Below are positions 17,341 to 24,558 of a DNA stretch of 64,000 bases, piece after piece. Within the stretch, counting starts at the first letter, position 1; each line of letters opens with the position of its first letter. A model generated the notes under the pieces. That model was given only the letters and a program-made list of their open reading frames with translations, made no database searches and was not told the origin of the DNA. This DNA comes from Streptomyces sp. S.PNR 29 (lineage in GTDB: Bacteria > Actinomycetota > Actinomycetes > Streptomycetales > Streptomycetaceae), in the NCBI RefSeq assembly GCF_030386795.1, contig NZ_JANUQM010000005.1, positions 434,001-498,000 on the forward strand, written 5' to 3'. The position numbers were made by a program, and so were the translations under genes.

Positions 17341-19062
17341 ATGGCACCAGCAGCAGACGCGCGCCCCTCCCGCATACGGTGGCCGCGTTCCACCGCCGTA
17401 CCGCTCCCCCTCGCAGCGGCGGCGCGGGGTGCCGTCGCCCTCGCGCTGCCGCTGTTCGTCGGGCTGCGCACCGGGTGGGTGGTGCCGTCCGTGATCGCCG
17501 CGATCGGCGCCCTGTGGGGCGTGAGCCAGGACGGCTCCGATCCCTACCGGACACGGGTACGGCGGCTGGGCTGGACCGGCGTGTCCAGCGCGCTCGGCCT
17601 GCTCGCCGGTGAACTCGCCCTGCGCAGCGGGGAGCCGACGGCCGTGACGGCGTGCCTGGTGGCGGCCGCGCTGGTGGCGGGCACCGTCAGCCTGCGGGGG
17701 CGGATCGCCTCCGTGTCGGGCATGCACCTGCTCCTCGGCGTCACGATCGGCGCCGGCATCCCCGTGCCGGGGCCGTGGTGGCAGCCGCCGCTGGCCCTGC
17801 TCGCCGGTGTCGCCCTCGTCCTCGTGCTGTCCGCCGCCCCGTGGCTCTGGCGCCGGCACCACGTCGAGCGGGCCGCCGTACTCGCCGTCTACCGGAGGGC
17901 GGGCGAGGCGCTGGCCGCCGCCGGCACCCAGGACGCCGAGGAGGCCCGCCGCCGGATGACGCTGGCCCTCAACCACGCCCACGAGGTGATGGCCCCGCAC
18001 CTCGCCCCGCGCGCACGGCAGCGGCAGCAGGCGGAGGTCCGGGAGCTGGTACGGGCGTTCCACTGCGCCGTACGGCTGGGTGAGGCCGTGACGGCGATGG
18101 TGTGGGAGGCCCGCCCGCTCCCGCCCGCCCTGACCGGCGTACCGCTGCACCTGGCCGAGCGCCTGCTGCCGGGACGCGTCCCGGCTCCTGTTCCGGCGGA
18201 GCATGCGGTGCCGGCGGGCGACGCGGACTCGCCGGGCAGGCGCGCCCTGGCCGACCTGTGCGCTGCCGTCGACGACGAACCGGACCCCGCCGACCCGACG
18301 CTGCACCTGCCGGCGCACTCATGGCCCGGACGGACGGCGCACCTGCGCTACGCCACCCTGCTGGCAGGCTGTGTGCTCGTCGCCCACCTGCTCGCCGAGG
18401 CTCTGCACGGCCCTCGCGGTTACTGGCTCCCCATGACGGTGGCCTTCGTGTACAAGCCCGACTTCGGCCCGCTGTTCACCCGGGCGCTGCACCGCTGCGT
18501 CGGCACGGTCGTCGGCGTGGCCGCCATCGGCGCGGTGTCCCTGGCGGCGACCGGCGCCTACCCGCTGATCGGCGTGGTGGCGGTCTTCGGCGCGCTGATG
18601 GCCGTAGGCGTGCGCCATCACTACGCGCTCGCCACCACGGGCCTGACCGCGGTCGTGTTCGTGCTCGTCGACCTGCTCGGTGACCATCGGGCGTTGTACG
18701 GCACACGCATCCTGGACACCGCTCTGGCCTCCGCGCTGGTGCTCGTCGCGCACTTCGCGGTGTGGCCCGACTCCGCGGCGCACCGGGCCGAGGCGCAGAC
18801 CGAGGCCGCCGTCGCCGCCGCCCGGCGCTACCGCGACGTCGCCCCGGAAGCGGGCCCGGTCCACCGGCAGTCGCTGCGCCGTGCCGCCTACCACCAGCTG
18901 GCCGAGGCGCGTCGGGCCGTCGCTCACGCCCGCGGCGAACCGGCACGGCCCGGCCGGTCGCTGCCCGACTGGGAGGCCGCGATCACGGCGGCCGAGCGGC
19001 TCTGCGACAGGGTGACCGCGCAGGTGGTGGCGGGCGAGCCCGGACCTGCCGCCCGCACCTGA
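17341..19062 (+). CDS. FUSC-family membrane protein (aromatic-acid-exporter-like)
   Basis: 573-aa protein built as two membrane-helix bundles, about residues 20-155 and 335-470, flanking and followed by soluble helical regions, the plan of FUSC/YccS-type proteins related to aromatic acid exporters. The second bundle contains GYWLPMTVAFVYKPDFGPLFTRALHRCVGT, the conserved FUSC motif. It lies just after the AEC carrier and 77 nt before a LysR gene. Export of an organic acid is plausible; the substrate is not evident. Confidence 0.8.
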   Translation: MAPAADARPSRIRWPRSTAVPLPLAAAARGAVALALPLFVGLRTGWVVPSVIAAIGALWGVSQDGSDPYRTRVRRLGWTGVSSALGLLAGELALRSGEPTAVTACLVAAALVAGTVSLRGRIASVSGMHLLLGVTIGAGIPVPGPWWQPPLALLAGVALVLVLSAAPWLWRRHHVERAAVLAVYRRAGEALAAAGTQDAEEARRRMTLALNHAHEVMAPHLAPRARQRQQAEVRELVRAFHCAVRLGEAVTAMVWEARPLPPALTGVPLHLAERLLPGRVPAPVPAEHAVPAGDADSPGRRALADLCAAVDDEPDPADPTLHLPAHSWPGRTAHLRYATLLAGCVLVAHLLAEALHGPRGYWLPMTVAFVYKPDFGPLFTRALHRCVGTVVGVAAIGAVSLAATGAYPLIGVVAVFGALMAVGVRHHYALATTGLTAVVFVLVDLLGDHRALYGTRILDTALASALVLVAHFAVWPDSAAHRAEAQTEAAVAAARRYRDVAPEAGPVHRQSLRRAAYHQLAEARRAVAHARGEPARPGRSLPDWEAAITAAERLCDRVTAQVVAGEPGPAART

Positions 19063-19139
19063 CCGCGCTGCCGCACGGCCGGGACCCATACCGCTGTCGC
19101 CTGGATCCTCTCTGGTCCATGAGGGAGGAGAATGGCCGT

Positions 19140-20057
19140 ATGGACCTTCAGGTGCTGCGCTCCTTCCAGGCCGTCGCGGAGGGAACGACGGTGACCGACG
19201 CCGCGGCGGACGCCCGTATCACCCAGCCCGCCCTGTCGCGGGCCCTGAAGCGGCTTGAGGACGAGGTCGGCGCGGAACTCTTCCAGCGGGTGGGGCGTGG
19301 ATTGCGCCTCACCCCTGCGGGACGGGTGTTCAAGGAGTACGTCGACGCGACGCTCGACAACTACGACCGGGGCCGGCGAGCCGTGGCCGAGGTGGTGGAC
19401 CCCGATGCGGGCGTGGTGTCGCTGGCCTTCCTGCACACGCTCGGCACCTGGCTGGTGCCCAGACTCGTCACGGACTTCAGGCAGTCGTTCCCGCAGGCCC
19501 GGTTCGAGTTGCACCAGGACGGCGAGGCCGGACTGACCCGGCACCTCCTCGACGCCACCGCGGACCTGATCATCACCAGCAGCGAGCCCGGCCACCCGCT
19601 GATCACCTGGCGGCGCCTCCTGGTGGAGCCACTACGGTTGGCCGTCCCCGCCCGGCACCGGCTGGCCCGGCGCCACCGGATCCGGCTGGCCGAGGTGGCC
19701 GAGGAGCGGTTCATCCTGCTCAAGCCCGGATACGGGCTGCGGGACATCACCGAGACGCTGTGCCGCGAGGCCGGTTTCGTCCCGCTCGTCGGCTTCGAGG
19801 GCGAGGAGGTGGAGACCTTGCGCGGCCTGGTCGCCGCCGGCCTGGGGGTGTCCCTGATCCCGTCGTCGCCGGACACGACGGCGACCCTGGACGCCCCGAT
19901 CCGCTACCTGGAGATCACTGATGTACGCGGTGCCCGGGACATCGGCATCGCCTGGCTGAGCTCACGTGCCGTGCCGCCGATCGCCCGGCGCTTCCTCGAC
20001 CACGCCATGGAGTCGGCCTCCGCACCCGCGGCTGCGCGAGCGGCCTCACGGGCCTGA
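19140..20057 (+). CDS. LysR-family transcriptional regulator
   Basis: 305-aa regulator. The N-terminal winged helix-turn-helix spans residues 1-60 (MDLQVLRSFQAVAEG...ITQPALSRALKRLE), followed by a LysR substrate-binding domain. The ATG at 19140 has GGGAGGAG 8 nt upstream, which excludes the earlier ATG at 19119. Encoded in the same direction as the malic enzyme/AEC/FUSC genes and not divergent from them, so it may be their regulator but the arrangement is not the classic one. Confidence 0.88.
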   Translation: MDLQVLRSFQAVAEGTTVTDAAADARITQPALSRALKRLEDEVGAELFQRVGRGLRLTPAGRVFKEYVDATLDNYDRGRRAVAEVVDPDAGVVSLAFLHTLGTWLVPRLVTDFRQSFPQARFELHQDGEAGLTRHLLDATADLIITSSEPGHPLITWRRLLVEPLRLAVPARHRLARRHRIRLAEVAEERFILLKPGYGLRDITETLCREAGFVPLVGFEGEEVETLRGLVAAGLGVSLIPSSPDTTATLDAPIRYLEITDVRGARDIGIAWLSSRAVPPIARRFLDHAMESASAPAAARAASRA

Positions 20058-20174
20058 CGCCGATGCCCCGTCAGGGCGCCCAGCGGCCGGGCGCCCTCCG
20101 CCACGGCCCGAGAAGCGGTCGAACCGCACACGGTGCCGGGTGCTGCCTGAGATACCCGGCGAGCGGAAGGTTCT

Positions 20175-20506
20175 GCCGGCGACGAGCCCGGCGATCCGCC
20201 GCGCACCGTAGGTTTCGAAGTGGGTGCGGTCGTTGCAGAAGAAGGCGCCCACGGGCCCCGATCCGAGGAGAACACCGACACGTCCCACTTGCCGCCGCTC
20301 GCGGCGAAGCGGCTGGAGAACGTCGTCATCACGTCGTACTTCTGCGGCCGGGCCAGGTGGATGCACACCGTCGAGTTCGGCGACACCGCCTTCACCTGCG
20401 TGTACGCCGCGTTGAGCAGCCCGGTCATCTGCGCCGGGTTGGAGACACTGCCGACGGGGCGGCATTGGTCGCTGGAGGGGTTGACGAAGGTACGCAGCGA
20501 CGACGC
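20175..20506 (-). pseudogene. Composite remnant: GH53-like galactanase fragment joined to a GDSL acetylesterase tail
   Basis: Immediately past the cutinase stop the minus strand reads in frame ASSLRTFVNPSSDQ, then MTGLLNAAYTQVKAVSPNST, then a GGKWDV block down to about 20255. This resembles the middle of a family 53 arabinogalactan endo-galactanase. In another frame, 20246-20175 encodes AFFCNDRTHFETYGARRIAG followed by LVAG, which matches the C-terminus of rhamnogalacturonan acetylesterase-type GDSL hydrolases (D-x-x-H near the end). Neither piece has a start, and the two are not in one frame. It appears to be a deletion scar joining two pectin-degradation genes. Sequence from 20058 to 20174 shows nothing. 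Confidence 0.6.
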
Positions 20507-21415
20507 CTACTTGTTCGCCGGTGCGTAAGGGCACGTACTGCGGTACGTCGAGACGCCGGTGGGGTCGGCCAGTGTGGGGCACAGGAACTTGGTGTACCGG
20601 GTGTCGTTGTCCACGAATGTCTTGAGCCAGGGGATCAGGATCCGCATCTCAAGGGAGTTGGGCTTGGTGGGGAAGAGGTGACCGGCCCCGGTGAGCTGCA
20701 GGTACGCGTTCTCTGTCGCGGTCGGCAGGGTGGTGTACAGGCCGTCCAGGTAGGACGGGGTGACCGTGGTGTCCTTGGTGCCACCCATGATCATGGTCGG
20801 TACCCGGTCGCCGACGAGGTTTCCGGACGGCTTGAACGGTGTGAGTCCCACGGCGGCCTTCAACGACGGCCGCCGCTCGGCCGCGACCAACGCCCCGCCA
20901 CCGCCCATGGAGTGGCCCACCACCGACAGCCGGCCGGGATCGACCCGGTTCCGTACCGGACTCTTCTGGGTGAGGTAGTCCAGCCCGGCCAGCAACTGCG
21001 TCCCCCTGGCCGTGTCGAAGTCGTTACGGCTGTTGGTCTCGATGCCGATCACCACGAACCCGAACGAGGCCAGCCAGTGCCCCATCCACGCCTCCTCGTC
21101 GGCGAACCGCGCGGTGTAGCCGGGCACGATCGCGACCGCACCCCACGTCCCCAGGCTGGTGTCGGTCGGGTAGTAGATCATCCCGCCGTTGAAACCGTTC
21201 CCCGGCGGCACACTCTGCTGCGCGGTGGCGAACGTTCCGCGGGTGGCCGCGACACTCGCCAGGGTCGGGTCCGGCCCCCGCTGGTACGGGTTCTCGGCTG
21301 CGGACGCCGGAACTCCCGCCACGATGGCCATGAGCGTCGCGAGGACGACCGTGACCACGGCGACGATGCGCCGCACAGGCCCACCCGGGGGTGGTTGCGT
21401 GTGTTCCTCTGGCAC
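20507..21415 (-). CDS. Secreted cutinase / polyester hydrolase (PET-hydrolase type)
   Basis: 302-aa secreted alpha/beta hydrolase, closely resembling Thermobifida cutinases. A Sec signal peptide runs to about residue 40 (cut near ASA-A). The mature protein starts ENPYQRGPDPT. The catalytic triad is S169 in GHSMGGGG, D215 in GGTKD and H246 in GAGH; Y100 in PGYT and M170 form the oxyanion hole; C279 and C295 near the end form the conserved disulphide. Spacing between these residues matches TfCut2 within one residue. The substrate-cleft tryptophan of TfCut2 is F194 here (TPF, not TPW). The start is GTG at 21415, with AAGGAGG 9 nt upstream. Natural substrates are probably cutin-like polyesters. 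Confidence 0.9.
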   Translation of the reverse strand: MPEEHTQPPPGGPVRRIVAVVTVVLATLMAIVAGVPASAAENPYQRGPDPTLASVAATRGTFATAQQSVPPGNGFNGGMIYYPTDTSLGTWGAVAIVPGYTARFADEEAWMGHWLASFGFVVIGIETNSRNDFDTARGTQLLAGLDYLTQKSPVRNRVDPGRLSVVGHSMGGGGALVAAERRPSLKAAVGLTPFKPSGNLVGDRVPTMIMGGTKDTTVTPSYLDGLYTTLPTATENAYLQLTGAGHLFPTKPNSLEMRILIPWLKTFVDNDTRYTKFLCPTLADPTGVSTYRSTCPYAPANK

Positions 21416-21758
21416 GACGACGAACCTCCTTTGGCGCGACGACGACCACCACACGAACGCCCGGAGAGCGAGGCATGCCCGAGGAAGGCACCCCCAGGAG
21501 TGTTGTGCGCGCTCCCAGTAGCGCGTGGGATGGCGGGTGAGCATCGGTGGTCAGCCGACTGTGATCGTTCCCAAGTCAGCCATGAAGGTGCATCAGGAAG
21601 TCTCGCCGTGGGGCACTTGACCTGTCAATCACTGGGCGCGGAGAAAGTCACGGATCCGAACAGGGGCGAACAACAGGGGCGAACACCAGAGTCCGACAGA
21701 ATTCTTGACCGCGGGGCTGTCCTGGCGTGCGGGGCAGCACGATGAGACCCGCGGCGCT
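21416..21758. other. Intergenic region between cutinase and response regulator genes
   Basis: 343 bp without a gene. On the minus strand TTGACA (21628-21623) followed 18 bp later by GAGACT could be a promoter for the cutinase, with a long leader. The -35 is inside the palindrome TTGACAGGTCAA. No terminator-like hairpin was recognised downstream of the response regulator. Confidence 0.3.
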
Positions 21759-22403
21759 CTACGACTCCAGATACCTCAGGACCGCCAGGATCCGCCGGCT
21801 GTAACCGGTGGTGTGCGACAGCTCCAGCTTGTCGAAGATCATGTTGAGGTGCTTCTCCACCGCGCTCAGCGAGATGTGCAGTTTCTGCGCGATGGCCGTG
21901 TTGGTGTGCCCCTGGGCCAGAGTCTCGAGGACATTGCGTTCGCGGGGCGTGAGGCGGGTCAGCGGATCTCCGTTCGTCGTGCGGATGACCAGTTGCCGCA
22001 CCACCTCTGGATCGATGGCGGCGCCGCCCGCCTGGACGCGCTCCAAGGCGTCGAGGAACTCCTCGACCTGGGCGACGCGGTCCTTGAGGAGATACCCCAC
22101 GCGTTCCGCGCCCCCGGCCAGCAGCTGCGCCGCATAGTTGCGCTCGATGTGCTGGGACAGCACCAGTACGCCGACCTCCGGCCACCGCTCACGGATCTCC
22201 AGGGCCGCACGCAGTCCCTCGTCGGTGTGTGTCGGAGGCATCCGGATGTCGAGGACGACGGCGTCGGGTCGCCGCGACGCCATCTCCTCCAGCAGGGGAC
22301 CGGCGTCGCCGAACGCGCCCAGGACCTCGTGTCCCTCCTCGACCAGGAGCCGGACCAGCCCCTCGCGCAGCAGGGTCGAGTCCTCGGCGATCATCAGGCG
22401 CAT
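21759..22403 (-). CDS. NarL/FixJ-family response regulator
   Basis: 214-aa two-component response regulator. The receiver domain has the phospho-acceptor D52 (AVVLDIRMPP) and the acidic pocket near E7-D8. A LuxR helix-turn-helix ends the protein (LTPRERNVLETLAQGHTN then AIAQKLHISLSAVEKHL). Its start overlaps the kinase 3' end by 10 nt, and the cognate pair is unambiguous. Targets are unknown; the operon's own upstream hairpin region or the neighbouring cutinase are candidates to test. Confidence 0.92.
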   Translation of the reverse strand: MRLMIAEDSTLLREGLVRLLVEEGHEVLGAFGDAGPLLEEMASRRPDAVVLDIRMPPTHTDEGLRAALEIRERWPEVGVLVLSQHIERNYAAQLLAGGAERVGYLLKDRVAQVEEFLDALERVQAGGAAIDPEVVRQLVIRTTNGDPLTRLTPRERNVLETLAQGHTNTAIAQKLHISLSAVEKHLNMIFDKLELSHTTGYSRRILAVLRYLES

Positions 22404-23671
22404 GGCAGCTCCGCGGTAATGGTGGTGGGTCCCCCTTCGGGGCTGTCGACGCGCAGGACGCCATCGAGCGCGGCCACCCGGCTGCGCAGTCCGCTCAGCC
22501 CGCTGCCCGCAGGATTCGCCCCGCCCTCGCCGTTGTCCCGGACCTGTACCGAGAGCACCCGACCGCGGAGCGCGACCCGCACGGAGACGGCCGTGGCCCG
22601 GGAGTGCTTGGCCGCGTTGTTCACGGACTCCGACACCACGAAGTACGCGGCGGTCTGCACCGGTTGCGGCAGCGGCCCATCGACGTCGAACTCCGTACGG
22701 ACGAGGATGCCGCACCGCTCGGACACCCCGCCCAGTGCCTCCTCAAGCCCCAGGCTGTCCAGCGCCGACGGATAGATCCGCCAGGCCACTTCGCGCAGTT
22801 CCGCGAGGATGTCCTGCGACTCCTGATGCGCCTGGCGCAACAGGGCGTCTGCTCGCTCAGGGTGGCGTCCCCTGCGTGCCCGGCCGAGCAGCATGCCCAG
22901 TGCCACCAGGCGCTGCTGGATCCCGTCGTGGAGGTCCCGCTCGATGCGCCGGCGTTCGGTGTCCACCGCCCGCACGATCGCCGCCCGGCTGGTGGCCAGT
23001 TCATGGATGCGGCGCTGCAGCAGTTCTCGTTCGGAGGGGCCGAAACACTCGCGGGCGATGTGCCTGTCCAGGGTGGTGAGTGAGTGGAGCCCCTGGACGT
23101 CGAGGAAGAGCAGCACACCGCCGAGCAGCACCTGCGTCAGCAACTCGTCCCAGCGGAGGGTCCCCTGGGCCATTCCCCTCACGAGCAGCCCTGCCAGGAC
23201 GATGCCGAAGCCCAGCAGTCCGAGGACGACGCCGCACAGCAGTCCTGTGTAGCTGCGGACCGCCAGATAGCGAAGGATCTTCTGCTCGGACGCCGTGTAG
23301 TGCTCGGGGAAGCGGTCACCGAAGAAGACGGCCCGGCGGAGCCGCTCCAGGGCCGTCAGCCGACGGGCTCCGGTCATGAGGATGCCGAGGGCACTGGTGC
23401 GGGTGAGCGGCCACAGCAGGAAGGGGCCGAGAGCGGTGCCCACGACGAGGAAGTAGAGGGAGTCGAGCAAGGCCGTGACGCAGCCGAGAAGCGTACCGAC
23501 GCTCCGGCGCGGCAAGGAGGTCGGCCGGATCGCCGCGGCGTCGCCCTGGCCCCACCGGCCCGGCGGGTCATGGGCGGTGATGCCTGCGGAGTCCCCCTGC
23601 ACAAGGGCTGAGCCTACTGACGCGGCCTGATCGCCGCAGCAAGATCGCTGAGAGTGCCTGTCGCGGGTCAT
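22394..23671 (-). CDS. Sensor histidine kinase (HisKA_3 type)
   Basis: 425-aa NarL-type sensor kinase. A cytoplasmic N-terminus of about 55 residues precedes hydrophobic segments near 57-90, 142-165 and 177-195. The phosphorylated histidine is H248 in RRIERDLHDGIQQR. The ATP-binding domain has N-box NNAAKHS and G-box DNGEGG. There is no large extracellular domain, so the signal is likely in or near the membrane. The ATG overlaps the DedA stop (ATGA), tying sensing to a membrane-lipid-related protein. Confidence 0.9.
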   Translation of the reverse strand: MTRDRHSQRSCCGDQAASVGSALVQGDSAGITAHDPPGRWGQGDAAAIRPTSLPRRSVGTLLGCVTALLDSLYFLVVGTALGPFLLWPLTRTSALGILMTGARRLTALERLRRAVFFGDRFPEHYTASEQKILRYLAVRSYTGLLCGVVLGLLGFGIVLAGLLVRGMAQGTLRWDELLTQVLLGGVLLFLDVQGLHSLTTLDRHIARECFGPSERELLQRRIHELATSRAAIVRAVDTERRRIERDLHDGIQQRLVALGMLLGRARRGRHPERADALLRQAHQESQDILAELREVAWRIYPSALDSLGLEEALGGVSERCGILVRTEFDVDGPLPQPVQTAAYFVVSESVNNAAKHSRATAVSVRVALRGRVLSVQVRDNGEGGANPAGSGLSGLRSRVAALDGVLRVDSPEGGPTTITAELPCA

Positions 23672-24330
23672 GAAGTGCGGCGGTGCCGGGCCTGGTTGCG
23701 GCCGCGCAGCCGTACGGCCACGTAGGCCGCAAGGGCGGCGACCACCAGGACCAGCACCGCTTTGGAGAGGATCCCGACGTAGGTCTCCACCAGCTCCCAC
23801 TGGTCGCCCAGCCAGTAACCGGCCAGCACCAGGACGGAGTTCCAGATCAGGCTGCCGAGCGTGGTCAGCATGACGAACACGGCCAGGGGCATGCGCTCCA
23901 CCCCTGCGGGGACGGAGACGAGGCTGCGGAAGATCGGCACCATGCGGCCGAGGAAGACCGCCTTGGTGCCGTGCTTCGCGAACCACCGCTCCGTGCGCTC
24001 CAGGTCGGAAGCCTTCACCAGCGGCAGCTTCGCCCAGATCGCGTGCATGCGTTCACGGCCGAAGAGCCTGCCGATCCAGTAGAGGACCACGGCTCCCGCC
24101 ACCGAGCCGAGCGTGGTCCAGAACAGTGCCGAGGCCAGGGTGAGAACTCCCTGCCCGGCGGCGAACCCGGTCAGCGGCAGGATCACCTCGCTCGGCAGCG
24201 GCGGGAAGAGGTTCTCCAGCGCGGTGGCCAGGCCGGCTCCGGGACCGCCCAGGGTGTCGACGAGATCGGCGGCCCAGCCCCCGATGCCGTCGGCGGGTTC
24301 CTGCGGCAGGGCCAAGGACATGAGGTGCAT
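23668..24330 (-). CDS. DedA/VTT-family membrane protein
   Basis: 220-aa DedA-family protein with the signature F-x-G-R-(M)-V-P-x-x-R (FLGRMVPIFRSLVSVPAG) and ENLFPPLPSEVILPLTGF near the N-terminus, holding the conserved acidic residue. DedA proteins act in envelope lipid flipping and membrane homeostasis. ATG at 24330 has TTGGAGAC upstream. First gene of a three-gene operon with the kinase and regulator, a hint that the sensor reads membrane state. Confidence 0.9.
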   Translation of the reverse strand: MHLMSLALPQEPADGIGGWAADLVDTLGGPGAGLATALENLFPPLPSEVILPLTGFAAGQGVLTLASALFWTTLGSVAGAVVLYWIGRLFGRERMHAIWAKLPLVKASDLERTERWFAKHGTKAVFLGRMVPIFRSLVSVPAGVERMPLAVFVMLTTLGSLIWNSVLVLAGYWLGDQWELVETYVGILSKAVLVLVVAALAAYVAVRLRGRNQARHRRTS

Positions 24331-24431
24331 ACGAGTCTCCAAGCTGGCGGGTCAGTCGCCCGGGGCCGGGGCCCCGACTGACCTCCAAGCTAGAAACCGC
24401 AGCTCAGCGGCGGTATGCGGATTGCCGTCAA

Positions 24432-24457
24432 GTCCGGTGCGGTGGTCCGCACCGGAC
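24432..24457. promoter_or_regulatory. Perfect 11-bp stem hairpin in the dedA upstream region
   Basis: GTCCGGTGCGG and its complement are separated by TGGT, about 100 nt before the dedA start. It lies between dedA and the strong terminator at 24512-24551, so it could be an operator, an mRNA leader structure, or a second termination stem. Confidence 0.35.
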
Positions 24458-24511
24458 ACCCTGCGGAAAACCGCACCCCTGCGGAACGCACGGTGTCGCG
24501 CGTCTGGCGGC

Positions 24512-24551
24512 GCCGTGGTGCCGGGGCGGGCTGCCGCCCCGGCACCACGGC
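24512..24551 (-). terminator. Rho-independent-type terminator after the TPR gene
   Basis: A perfect 18-bp stem (24512-24529 with 24534-24551) and a 4-base loop lie just past the stop of the 979-aa repeat protein. No U-tract, as usual in Streptomyces. Confidence 0.75.
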
Positions 24552-24558
24552 CCGCGCG

